Of a stretch of DNA of 64,000 bases, positions 42,365 through 53,368 are shown piece after piece. Position 1 is the first letter of the stretch. Each line of letters begins with the position of its first letter. The notes under the pieces are model-generated. The model saw only the letters and a program-made list of their open reading frames with translations. It ran no database searches and was not told where the DNA came from. Where the stretch lies: positions 18,055,912 through 18,119,911 of the forward strand of contig CM043965.1 in assembly GCA_014529385.2 (NCBI GenBank), in the 5' to 3' direction. The DNA comes from Adiantum capillus-veneris. Lineage: Eukaryota > Streptophyta > Polypodiopsida > Polypodiales > Pteridaceae. The position numbers and the translations under genes were made by a program.

Positions 42365-42393
42365 CCTTTTTTGAGTCGTTTTTGGCTCTAATG
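42365..42393. repeat. Right terminal inverted repeat
   Basis: Plus strand CCTTTTTTGAGTCGTTTTTG followed by GCTCTAATG, the inverse of the left end. LTR sequence resumes at 42394 with AATTCACATCCG. Confidence 0.9.
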
Positions 42394-43087
42394 AATTCAC
42401 ATCCGTTACAGCATCAAATGACATCCAAACGTAATGAAACTTCTAGGACAAGTTTATAAGACCTAAGAACACATGCTTATGGTCTCAAACCTCACTTTAG
42501 GTCAAGTTCCAAAATCGCGATTATTAACAGCAGTGGATTTTTGACCTAGTCGTTTTTAACCCAAAATGCATCTAAATGCTTAGCAATTATGCCCCAATAC
42601 CCAGCCTATGCTTAGTTTTCAATTTAAAAGTGTGAATTACTACTTATGATGAAATTAGGCTGTGGGTCGGCGACGCCAAAAGCTACAAAATACTGTGAAC
42701 TGCTTACGTCAATGCGTAGAGCTCTTACCTGCAGTTGCAATGCAACAAACATAATCGTAATGTGACAACCGGGGAGGGAGTAGGAAGCGAGAGAAGGAGA
42801 GAATTGAGCGTCGTTAGCTCACGCTGTGTATTTCTTATCTAAAAACTTATAAAAACTGGCTTTTATACCTTAGCCAAGGTTTTTGGGTGGTCAAAACCAT
42901 TAATCTGGAGTTCTATCAAAGCCGAGTAATGACTGGCTGATACAATCTGTAAGTTTGTAGCCCCAATTCATTAATTACAGAGTTTATCCGAGAAAATAGG
43001 GGTTACAATATTCCAATTTATCAAAATAATAAATATTTTACCAAGAGAAGTCCGAAAAATGGTGTCTGTGTTAGCTTAATGCTAACA
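42394..43087 (-). repeat. Element C: 3' LTR, proximal part
   Basis: 694 bp ending on the plus strand with GCTTAATGCTAACA, i.e. minus-strand start TGTTAGC. A minus-strand TATAAAAG box lies near 42865. A half palindrome ATCGCGATTATTAAC lies near 42516. With 38016-38230 it makes 909 bp. Confidence 0.94.
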
Positions 43088-43101
43088 TTTCACCCCTCCT
43101 C
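43088..43101 (-). other. Element C: polypurine tract
   Basis: Minus-strand GAGGAGGGGTGAAA directly before the 3' LTR, equivalent to the tract of element A at 13375-13388. Confidence 0.85.
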
Positions 43102-43126
43102 GCCTGTGTCGTCCCTTGACACAGCT

Positions 43127-43735
43127 TTATGGGCCAAAATAGTCTTTGGGTTGACGGCTGGCGAGGCGGTCTTTAAGCGCATCGAGTGCCTTCTCGTATC
43201 TGATTCTTCTTCCTTTGTCGGGCACTTGCAGAAATTGTATTGTCACTTTATTCTTCAGCTCCACCAATGAGTAGCCTAAAAACCTAGATGTAAGGTTGCT
43301 GATCACCGGTGCAAATATCTTCGTTCGGCAGGTGAAAAACCCAGTGTAGAAATCTTCTTCAAAGGACAACATATTATTTGATGGCAAGAACATACATCTG
43401 GCATAGAAGCCGTAAAGTACTTCTTCGGAAGGCTGACTACTCAGATCATAGCATAAGCCTTTCTTACCTTCTAAAAATGATATCCATGGGGCTCCTATTT
43501 GCTCATGCTCATTAAAAACTTGGATGCATGTGAGCACCATTCTGCAGATTTTATATAACATGGCACAAGAGAGATTTGGTAGACTCTTGAAGAAAGACAT
43601 GGTGCCCGTTAGGGTTTTCACCATGTGTTCCTCTCTCGCTTGTCCTCTCTCTGGAGCTGGCAGCCTGGGGTAGTTAAGCCAAGTTGGCCTATTCTTTGTC
43701 AACGCTTCATGCTTAGTCTCTTGCTTCAGTTTCAA
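43127..43735 (-). pseudogene. Element C: ORF3 C-terminal remnant fused to pol
   Basis: 202 codons. The last ~80 residues (FEEDFYTGFFTCRTKIFAPV ... PKDYFGP) match the end of element A's ORF3 closely. The preceding ~100 residues (EQIGAPWISFLEGKKGLCYD; SEEVLYGFYARCMFLPSNN) have no counterpart in A, so ORF3 varies upstream of its conserved end. The first residues (KLKQET) belong to integrase: an internal deletion joins pol to ORF3 here. The frame itself is open. Confidence 0.75.
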
Positions 43736-43799
43736 TTGCTCTTTGACACCGTTTACTCATATCCTCAGGAAATGTTCAGCTCAAAAGTAAGTAACCAGA

Positions 43800-44215
43800 T
43801 AATTACTCCACTTAGGAACATGTGACATTTGAAACAATGTTACATGAGGTATGGGTATTTGTTTTTGACATTGAGGGCAGTCCTTTACAAAAGATCGAAC
43901 ATCTGCCCTCATAGTTGGCCAAAATACTCCAAGTCTCAAGATTCGTTGCATAGTTTGCTCTTTCGCAAAGTGAAGTCCTGCTATGGTAACATGTGCTTGA
44001 CTTAGGTACTGTTCTTTTTATTGAGGCTTAATGCATAAGAGCAATATCCCGTCCCGATTTATTTTGTATAGCCTTCCAGCTAGTAATTGATACATAGCCG
44101 GTTGCTTGATCAATCTGACCGTGATAGGAAGTGGTATTTGTGAATCCACCTGAGCAATTGTCATCAATGACACAATGTTTTTCGACCATCGAGGTATCAT
44201 TTCCACGGAGAACAA
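43800..44215 (-). pseudogene. Element C: first HHCC zinc module
   Basis: YLSQAHVTIAGLHFAKEQ, then RSFVKDCPQCQK: a complete His-x6-His ... Cys-x2-Cys zinc site with GVFWPTMRADV between, reached across one stop near 44025. It corresponds to the decayed first module of element A. In C the second module and the integrase core are deleted just downstream. Confidence 0.8.
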
Positions 44216-45800
44216 ATAGGCATCTGGTAGATCATCGTCTACTCCTTTAGGTGATTCCCTTGAAACAATCCTTGATAAGTGATCTTCTCGTTGATGTGTA
44301 GTGCCCTTTTTTTACAACCACACTGAAATCAAATTCGAGAAGAATGATGAACTATCTCACTATTCTCCTGGTGATGCATGGCTTGTTGACCAAATACAAC
44401 AAGGCTTGGTGGTCCACAAAGAACACAAACTTGTTGGCTAATAGGTAATGTCTATACTTTTTAACGGCATAAATCATTCCTAATACTTCTCTTTCGGTGG
44501 TGGTGTAATTCTTTTTCGCCATGTTCAATTGTCGGCGAGCATAAGAAATAGGAAAATCAATTTTCTAGTCTCCTGGTTGAGCTAATATACAACCGATAGC
44601 AAAATTGAAAGCATCTACATGTACGTGGAATACCTTATCCCAATCTGGTGCTTTCAAGATTGGAGCTGAGGTGAGAGCATGCTTAAGATTCATGAAGGAT
44701 TCTTCACATGCCTCGGTCCATTCAAAGTGTGTAATCAAGCTATACATGGGTTTTGCAATTATAGCGTACATGTAGATGAACCGTTGGTAATATCCATAAC
44801 GCCCCATGAAGGCTTGTACCCCCTTTACTGTTGTTGGTCTAGGAAAATCAGAAATGACATGAATCTTCTTAATATCAGTAGCTATGCCATTTTTAGACAC
44901 TATATGTCCAATAATTTTTTCTTGTCTTCCCATGAATGTGCACTTTTCAAGATTTAAGCAAATCCTATAAAGTCTACATTTTTTGAATACTTTTTTGAGG
45001 TGTTCAAATTGATCAGCCCGTATTGATGAGTGTAGACATAGATCATCCATATATACTTCTAAGAATTTCCTAAGATATTCTTTGAAATCCTGGCTCATCA
45101 ACCTTTGAAACGTGGCTAGAGCATTAGCTAACCCAAACAACATAACCCGATAAGCAAATATACCCCATTCTGTTGCAAAAGCAGTTAACCAAAAGTTGAT
45201 TGTATCTCAAAAAGCCATCTAAGAAGCTGTAAGCTTCTTTTCCTGCAACTTGTTCTAAAACATGCTCAGTTATTGGAAGAGAAAATTTGTCTCTAATGGT
45301 AGCTGCATTCACCTTTTTGAGATTAACACACACTCGTAATTTTCCATTCTTCTTAGGTACTACCACAATTGGAGACACCCAATCTGTGTGTTCAATTTCG
45401 TAAATGAATTTGACTTCCTTTAGTTTTTCAATATCTTATTTTATCTTTATGGCAAATGTTTTGCTATAGGTGTATGGCCTTTGTCTACTTGGTTTAGCAT
45501 CATCTCTCATGGGTATGGTATGTTGACAAATTTCTAGATCAACACCCTTGAGATCCTTGTAAGACCAAGCGAAGATATCTTGGTATTCCTTTAATAAGCT
45601 TAGAAAAAGCTTTCCTTCTTCTTTTGTTAGGTCTTTCGTGATGTAAGCAGGTCTAGGTTCTTCTCCTGGTTCAATCAAGTCTATCCTTTTAGCGTTTTCA
45701 GGTCCTTCGTAAGACTTGCCCTGTTTTTGTAGTTTCCTAACAGGTTGTTTGACTATGATTTTTTAATCTTGGAGAGTATACTTTTTGTAATGGGATGGAA
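44216..45800 (-). pseudogene. Element C: reverse transcriptase-RNase H
   Basis: RT pieces: 45436-45678 (DIFAWSYKDLKGVDLEICQH), 45124-45378 (MSPIVVVPKKNGKLRVCV) and 44565-45143, with the intact palm EVYMDDLCLHSS and connection. RNase H continues to about 44240 with VHVDAFNFAIG and later motifs interrupted by stops. It is colinear with element A at 4018-5758. Frameshifts lie near 45140, 45400 and 44570. Confidence 0.9.
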
Positions 45801-46790
45801 CATGCATTACATCCTTACCGTCTTCTTCCGTGGTTTCCATTTTGGTTGTTTAAATCTCCTCTAGAGCTTTTTTCAGCTCTTGATATTTCTTTTTCCACTC
45901 GACTCTGGTCATGAGTGGTTTCTTATCCTGTGGGTTTGATTGAGTGCCCTTCCTTGTTTTTCTTGATGTTTGAGACATTTTTTGAATTTTTGTTTGAAGG
46001 ATATCACCTAGTTATTTTGTCCTTGACACAATCATTAGCATCTATCTGCATCAGGAATTGTGTTTTACTGGAGACTGATGGCATAGGTCATGTTTTCACA
46101 ATTCTGGTGTCTCTTTTTTGTCATACCATTTTTGTCTTCTTGATTTCTGGTTTGGAAAGTCAAAAAACTTTTTCTCCCCTCCTTTTAAAAGTAGCTTAGC
46201 TCTCGTATGCTCCTTTTCTAACCCCGAATCTTTTGAGGTAGCTAAGTGTTCATCTAACTCATCAGTTGCATCATAATAGAGGTCTAAAAAGACTTATTGA
46301 GATTTCATTAAGTCCTTGATTTCCTCATCTTCGTTCAATGTTGAGGATTGAAATCATTTGGATGGGAATTATGTCGTAGCCATCCTCATTGCAAAATTAA
46401 GTAGGCATAGACATATTCACACATACATCCATTGTTGCTAAAATTTGAGTCCACTCGAATGGCTCAAACAAATGCTCTGGAAAGGGTTCAGGCATATAGG
46501 CTTCGTTTGTGCAGTCCCTTTCTAGGATAAATTGTTCTCGTCTTAAGCTTCAGTTTTCTGAAGCTCCACACATCCAAATAGGAGTGTCTTTGTTTAACCA
46601 GGATAGGAGTTTAGTTTCAGCCGAAGAGACTGAATCAAACTCTTGGATGGGTGTTTTCAAGACATCTCTATAAGTGTGATCTTTTAGATTTACTTGTGTT
46701 ATAGATTCCACTTGCTTCAAGTACATATAATTGTTTCCCTTATCTTGGATAAGCTATACCTATTGCATGAAAGGTCTTCCAAATATGATT
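45801..46790 (-). other. Element C: protease-RT spacer
   Basis: Equivalent to 3391-4047 of element A by sequence (for example around 46380-46540), but with more stops. Long plus-strand frames here are antisense noise. No domain is recognised. Confidence 0.6.
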
Positions 46791-47270
46791 TCATAGTTGA
46801 GTTCTTTTCCCAAAGTCTACTATGGCAAAAGTGTGTTGATATTCAATTCCACAGGAATTGACTATCACTTTTTCAAGTAGCCCTAGTGGTCTCTCAATGT
46901 GTCCGTCAGCCAACTGCGATTTCATTCGAGTTTGTCTAATGGCTGGCTGTCCCCAGGATTCCCATGTTGCTTTAGTGGTTATGGCTATGCCATCTCCACT
47001 GTCGAGTATTGCCATGGTTTCAATGTCATTATATTTCACTATGAGGGTGGTGTTTTCAGCTTCTTCCCCTTCATAATATTCTCCGACTTTGTTCATGGGA
47101 ACTGATCGAATCTCTTTGTTGTCCATTTCATTTTTCAATTTTCCTAAATTTTTTGAGATTAACTTCGCTATTCCCACCTTCTCTACGGTTTTCCGTAAAT
47201 CATTCCACAAGTATGGTCTAAGTTTTAACAGTTCTCCCAAGGTAAGAGTGCATGAGATGGGTGTAGACAT
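46791..47270 (-). pseudogene. Element C: retropepsin
   Basis: 159 codons containing MAILDSGDGIAITTKATWES, the D-S-G active-site motif of aspartic retropepsins, followed by RMKSQLADGHIERPLGLLEK. It is an in-place, pre-RT protease, so the post-integrase retropepsin-like segment in element A is additional. It would release gag and pol proteins from the precursor. It is linked to neighbours only across stops. Confidence 0.85.
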
Positions 47271-47303
47271 GATTGAATGAATGTTGTCTACTTCTAAGAT
47301 CTG

Positions 47304-48430
47304 TTAAGATCTTTGAACTTGAGTGGTCTTGCACATGATGGATTTATCTTTGTTATCTCCCAAGTAAGAAGGTAATGATTTCAAGGTCAATGGTTTCGAC
47401 ATTCCTAAAGCTGCCGATCCACAATCCCCGTACAAGGATTGTAAATCCATGTTCATATCAGAAGGTAGGTTATCCAGCCAGACTTCCTCTATAGGAGCTG
47501 ACTTCAGAGTTAGGCTCCCATCATTGATCTCTCTCATTTTTTTCCATAAGTATCTTGGCCAGTCTTCCTCTACGAATGGAATTCCGTCTAAGGCATCCTC
47601 GCTGTCCGGCACTATAAGCTCTGGTTCTTTTGTTTCAAGGTGGGGTTCTGCCACCACATTGGATTTTTCTTTCGTTTCTTTTACCACAAGCTCCTCAGGT
47701 TTTGCGATACTTTCAATCTCGGGTTTTTGTTTTTCCAGCATTTCCTACGTGATTCTTACCAAATTTTGATAAGATTCCAGCTTAGCTTCTTCCATGTTTG
47801 GAGATGGATAGTTTTTCCATTTGTTTTCCATGTTGTGGCCTACTTTAAGTCCTGATTGGTAGGCTTCCAAAGCCGCATTAATAGGCCCAAAAATTTTATC
47901 GACCAGAATGGATCATCCAGATTTCACGATTGTTTTCTTGAATTCACTTCCAAATGATTTCAACCCGTTGTTTTTGTTTCTCATCTCATATCTTTTGCTT
48001 CTGCTCCTTTTGATTCTTTGAGAAGAAACTTTTGTATATTCAAATCATCAAAGGAGTTGTGTTTCTTTTTCTTGGCCTCGGCTCTAGTGATTATCTTGAT
48101 TGGAACAATCGGTTCACTCTTTGATGAGCTACTAGGTATCACTTGAACTACGTTTACTACGGTTTTACCCTTGTTCAAAGGATTTTTAGGACCATCTTCC
48201 AGAAAGTGTCCTCTCTCTTTGCAACATTGTATGCAATAGGATTCAGTTGGTTTGAGGGTTTTCTCATGCTCTGGAGATTCATGTTTCCAATGATCATCAG
48301 CACCACAGTTATGACATTTTCCTGTTCTTGGCTTCATGATGGGTCTTACCATGGGAGGTTTGAAACCTTGATTATCTACAGAATACATTGGTGTGAGCTC
48401 TAGTGAAGCACAAGTCACTGTTTCTTCCAT
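47304..48430 (-). pseudogene. Element C: nucleocapsid and gag-pol linker
   Basis: Two zinc-knuckle-like motifs occur in 47981-48430: CHNCGADDHWKHES and CIQCCKERGHFLED, each with the last Cys replaced. A basic segment with EAKKKKHNSFDDLNIQKFLL follows, then an acidic linker (47304-47741: PDSEDALDGIPFVEEDWPRY). It packages RNA in intact relatives; here it is broken into frames. Confidence 0.75.
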
Positions 48431-48801
48431 TGGTGGTGGATGTGGATTCTACCAATCTCCTTCTACCATTCTTGTAAATGGACTAGACTTTGCATAGGTG
48501 TAAGAGGCACTAATGCTTGTTCATCTATGACTCCTTTAGAGTGCATGTACTTTACAGGCACTGCATTATGTCCTAGATATGGAGGTTGTTGTCCCAGCAT
48601 AGGTTGAGGTCTTTCCATACCTAGTGGTGGTCTTTGAGCTTGGGCTAGATTAGGCTAATATCTGTACATGGGTTGTCCTTGTGGCCGCATGGGCACGTAC
48701 TGAACATTACCATCATACTTTGGTCTGAAGTAGCACTCGTGGGTCTCATAGTTGGTCCATTTACCCTTGATTGCACACAATTTTTGTGGCCTAATTGGTT
48801 G

Positions 48802-50534
48802 TCATAGTGGGGGTATCTCTTGTCCTGGTCCTCTCATAAGTGCTTTTTGCTTGTTGTTCATCATGCCGTTCATCCTTTTAAGCATATCTTCTATGGGTGA
48901 GAGTGGTGCCGCAGCAACCGTTCCCACTTGTGCTAGTTTAGTAGATGCTATCTTCTTGCTTTGGTTATCCTTAGGGATTTCTTGTTCGTTGAAAATTTTG
49001 CAATTGTCTCCTAAGTCAATAGCATCCGAAACATACACTTCTAGGGTTGTATGCTTTTTACTATAGAGTATAGCATGAAGTTCTTTGTTTAGAAATCCCT
49101 CCAGAAACAAAGATACAAGTCGTTCTTCTGCAGGTATCTCCATCTCTGGACATATGGAAATGTATTGTTTCATCAAGTTGCACAATCCCTAACAGACTCA
49201 CCATGTTTCTGTTTAAAGCTGTAGATTTGAGCTACGTATTATGTTTGATCCCCATTTTGAAACAAGCAGCTACAAATCCTTGAGCTAATGTGTTCAAGTC
49301 CATGGTTGACCTTGGTGGAATGTTTTGGAACCATGTCAATGCTTTTCTGTCTAATGTCATTCCAAACCCCTCAAATTGAGTATGGAAATCGAATATATGC
49401 TTTGCTCTTAGCACTTCCTTAAAGCTTCCTAAGTGGTCATATGGATCCCCTGTTCCACTGTATTTTTTGACCCATTTTTGAAAATCAATTGGTTTGACAC
49501 ATCTGTTTGGTTCAACTCCTGGTCTTCTGGCAATTAGTCCTGTTCCGAGTCCTTCAAACAAGTTTGTTGGAAATAGTGACTCATGTAGCCCTGGAGTGGC
49601 CTTAGTGTCACCCGGTTTCCTACCTGATGAGGTGGTTCCTGGTTTCTTCACATTACTCTCAGATGATCTCTCACGATGTTCATCTCTTGGAATGTTTCTA
49701 ATCCTTGCCCCAATATCCAATCCCGCATGGAATACCCTTGGTATTTGGTTTGTTCTACCTCCTCAGGAGTCATCATAACAAAGTTGTTGTTATAACAATA
49801 ACTAAACAGGTAGGTTGGTAGGTCTGCTGATCCCTTATCTTTGATCTTGAAGATATAGATGATCTTCATGGCCGTTAATTGTCCTGGTTTGGCATGAGAA
49901 GTCCACAAAATATCTTTTATGTTTCTATCTTCCCAGCAATAGATCCCGATCCTAGGATTAGCCGTACTAAGCCGTTTCAAAGGCTTCAAGTATATTTGAT
50001 CGTATCCCTCGAATTCTAAAGTTGACGGTTCTTCTTTTGCTGACATATCTGGGATTATGGTGTTTACTTCTAACCCCCATTTGCCTATCACATCAAGGTT
50101 TCCGACTTGTAAATACTGAGTTTCGTTTCAATCCATGTACATTTTTCCTTGTTTGTTTACCCTAATCTCTTCTTCGAACTCAGTACCATGGTCATCGATG
50201 CGAATAGTATACTCCTCGTTAGGGTCCAAGTAAACCTGGGCTCCATGACAGTTAGTCTTGTAAAAAGATAGTATATGCTTATAGCGCACTGTCGTTCCAG
50301 TTTCCAAGTGAGACGGTAAGAAGAAATTTCGGATGTTGAATCTGAAAAAGTATCTGCGACTTCTTCAGGAATTGTGTGCAAGGAATTACCTTGATTCACG
50401 CTTTCTTCAGTGGATTCTCTACTGGAGGTTTCTCCGAGTATGCCCTGATTTCCTAGTACACGACCAGATCTAAGGTTCATATAGAGTAATGAAGCCCTGG
50501 ATAGAGTACTCACCTTGGATTGACTTGTCGTCAA
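48802..50534 (-). pseudogene. Element C: gag matrix-capsid
   Basis: Frames 50157-50534 (N-terminus, with YMNLRSGRVLGNQ), 49648-50091, 49232-49720 (capsid: YSGTGDPYDHLGSFKEVLRA, KALTWFQNIPPRS) and 48802-49185 (capsid C-terminus: PAEERLVSLFLEGFLNKELH). Capsid motifs are those of plant gypsy gag. Between frames there are shifts near 50130, 49680 and 49210. The likely start is 50534. Confidence 0.8.
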
Positions 50535-50884
50535 TTTCCACTTGATTTAATTGCAACTTTCTATCAAGCCATTGATTCCTCGTCTACAACCTGATTCCTG
50601 TACAAATTTGATCAAGTTAACTATTCTTCCATAAAGATAGTAGAGTTTTTGCTAACTCTCGTGATTGGTCTCTGTGTATCACTTCAAATCGAGCTATGGG
50701 AGTCAAAATTTGACTTTCAAATTCGACTTTAGCAAAAATTCAAAGGTTTGATCTACAACCTGTAAACTGAGTGTACATGTATCAATTTTGATCCGATTTA
50801 ATCCAAAAGTGCCCGGTGGCTTAATATTATGTTGGTCTATCACTACATAAGCTCAAAAGTCAAATTGATGTCTCTGGATAGTAG

Positions 50885-51890
50885 AAGTAAATGATCGTGA
50901 TTATTTACTTTTGTAAGTTTTTTGTACTTTTTTGATTGGTTTGGCAAGTATACAACTTGTTAAGGTCCTTGGAAAAGTTTCATCAAGTTTGGACAAAATT
51001 TGATCAAGTTTATCAACTGTTTTGTGTTCGCAGACTTTGATTTTGAGAATCAGGCTTAAGTCACACTTTTGGGGTCCAAATTTTACCAAAATGGATTTGT
51101 GAGGTCTACTTGATGTGCTTGACCTTGTGGTCCACTCAAATTTGCAAAATCATCAAGCCTTGAAGCAGACGTAAATAATCACGATTATTTACTCCAGCTA
51201 TATTTTTGCAAGTTTTTGCCTCAACTTTGACACAGATATGTTAAGAACCTTAAGTTAAGGTCACTAGTCAAGTTTCATCAAGTTTGGACAATTTTTTGTC
51301 TAATGGTCATCAATTATCTGTCCGCAGACTAACTTTGCAATTTTAGTCACAATTTTCAATCTAGTGATCCAAATTTGGTTTATGGGCTTATTATAACATG
51401 TTAAAACTAGTGGTATGCTGATTTGGTCAAAAAAGTTAAAAAAGTGGACACATGTAAATAATTGCGATTATTTACTACTGATAATTTTTTGCATCTTTTT
51501 GGTCAACTCAGCTTGTATACATGTTTATCACATCAATATAAGCCTATGAATCAATTTTCAACAAGTTTGGACAATTTTTTTTCCAATTCATACTCAAGAT
51601 TTAAAAAGGCAGTACAAACTTTAGTTTTTACCAAGGTTTTTGTCAGCTTAGTGATCCATATCTCTTCAGCCTTTACAAAAGCTGTTTGTACACATGCAAT
51701 GAGTCAATGGTATGAACCTTGATCAATTTAGAGCAAAAAGTTAATAATCACAATTATTAACTTTAGGCTTGAAATGAACACTCTTTTGCAAATTTTTCAA
51801 AGATAGTATTTATATGAGCTATTTTAAGCCTATTATTAACTTAATTTGGCCTAAAATGTCAAGAAAAAGTAAATAATCTGAGTTTTGGTC
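50885..51890. repeat. Diverged ~284 bp tandem repeat with a conserved palindrome
   Basis: Palindromic sites of the TAAATAATCACGATTATTTA type start near 50887, 51171, 51454 and 51740, with a half site at 51869. The spacings are 284, 283 and 286 bp. Secondary landmarks also recur: GTTTCATCAAGTTTGGACAA near 50979 and 51271, CAACAAGTTTGGACAATTTT near 51560, and CGCAGACT near 51030 and 51325. Sequence between landmarks is highly diverged, so the palindrome has been kept preferentially. Confidence 0.8.
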
Positions 51891-52203
51891 AACTCCTGAA
51901 ATTTTTACCTTGAAGTGTCTTTGAGCTTACCGACTGGGTTCACACAACTCTCAAGCTTATTCTCGAGTCGGATTGAGTGGTTTCAAGTCTTTTCGAGCTA
52001 TTTCTAGTCGTAGACCTGAAATTTTGCAACTTCCAATAATAACTTACACTTCATTCTTTTAGAGAGAGCAATGTTCTGAAATCCACCTCACATCCTACTT
52101 ACCCTACTCCTAGATTCTCACGCAATGGGGTTGTGGCCAGTGTCCACAAACACTTGTTTTCTTATGTTTTATGTTTTTCTGAGCACTTATCTTAAGACTT
52201 GTC

Positions 52204-52207
52204 TCGT
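52204..52207. other. Target duplication of element D, left
   Basis: TCGT precedes the left LTR and follows the right one (60852-60855). Four bases match; Ty3/gypsy usually gives five, so one base may have changed. Confidence 0.7.
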
Positions 52208-53342
52208 TGTCAGGAGTTTCTTGGAGCAAGGGATTGCGCATATGTACATACACATGCATGGTGCATCGAAAAAAGGATTGCCCATTTTCTAGAGCCAGGT
52301 GGTTATGTGGGGCCCACATGTGTACAGGTAGGACAACATGTACATAGTGCATCGATTTTCACTATCACCAGTACCAGTATGTTTTTTCTACAATAATGAG
52401 GAGTTTATAGCGCGTAAAACTTCTCGAGGAAGCTATCCGCGGGCCGACGACATGAGGTAAGCAGGTGCGTCAGATGGCATCTAGTGGCGTCAGGAGGGCG
52501 AACGGGGTCAATATTTGCACGCGGATGAGGACGAACACAACGTGGGTGTTTTCTTGTGAGAGTTATGTAGAAAGGTCATCATTAGGACCACTTTTTGGGG
52601 CCACTTCAGGTGGTTGCGAGACACATTATTGAAAAGAAATGAGTGCCAGGTGTGCGTATGGATGCAACAGGGTGACAACTATGCACTGCGAGGTCAATTT
52701 TTGGCCTGTCCGGGGTCCGTTTGAGGTCATCTAAAAGGCCAAGGGTGCCCAACTAATAAATCTAAGTGTGGGAACTGAAAAAACAGAGAGAATACTAGAA
52801 AAAACGTGGAGAAGAGAGGAGGAACAACCGCAACTGTGTTTTTGCCCATTTTGGAGCCTGTTTTGGCTGTAAACTGCTCATCCGAGGTCGGATTTGAGCA
52901 CTTTGACATTGTAGACTGGGGTTTTGGGCCGTTCCGGACGCGATGGAGCTATCCATTTTGCCAAATTTCTCACTCTTTTCCTGCTGTTTTTTTGTGTAAG
53001 TTTCTCCTATGAGCGAAGTTTCTGCTCTAGTTTGTGATTGTATCTGGCTTATTTTACCCATATTGTGTGAGCTATTTGCCCCATTGGTGTTGGCCCAAGC
53101 TCAATTGTATCTAAACATCAGAAATTCTCCTCTTTTGAGCTGAGTTTTTTGGGTGTGTGTGTGTGTCTGTGTGGAGTGGGCAAGTGGATAGTCTCTCTCC
53201 TCTCACTCCAGAGGTGTGTGCCCTGTCTCGGCCAGGTGTGTTGTGTAAGCCGAGTGGTGCCCCATAGTGTGTGTGTGTATCTTCCCAAGAGTGTGTGTCG
53301 GGTCGATATAGAGGCGCTGTGTGTGTTTTCATCCCGCTCACA
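52208..53342 (+). repeat. Element D: 5' LTR
   Basis: 1135 bp, TGTCAGGAGT ... CGCTCACA. Contains GT-rich runs near 53154-53175 and 53268-53278. Boundaries are fixed by the end of similarity with 59709-60851. Confidence 0.95.
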
Positions 53343-53348
53343 TTCTTT

Positions 53349-53368
53349 TGGCGCCCCCACGGAGGATC
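53349..53368 (+). other. Element D: primer binding site
   Basis: TGGCGCCCCCACGGAGGATC, six bases after the LTR. It is close to the element B site, which supports a common primer tRNA; not assigned. Confidence 0.8.

Larger units (their letters stand above)
38231..42393. mobile_element. 4.16 kb DNA transposon carrying a Ulp1-like gene, inside an LTR
   Basis: Both ends carry a ~29 bp terminal inverted repeat beginning CATTAGRGCCAAAAACGACT (38231-38259 and, inverted, 42365-42393). Comparison with the uninterrupted LTR at 61098-62006 gives the insertion point to within about one base. No clear target duplication is seen; at most one A is duplicated. Two gene models lie inside on opposite strands. 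No transposase is recognisable, so it is probably non-autonomous, or one of the unknown genes serves that role. Ulp1-like proteases are known passengers of plant MULE and CACTA elements. The superfamily is not assigned because TIR and target duplication fit neither cleanly. Confidence 0.85.
50535..52207 (-). other. Element C: leader, proximal part, with palindrome array
   Basis: Untranslated leader between primer site and gag, cut at 52207 by element D and continued at 60852-61097, so its ancestral length is ~1.9 kb. No ORF is supported. Most of it consists of diverged ~284 bp units (next entry). Confidence 0.75.
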
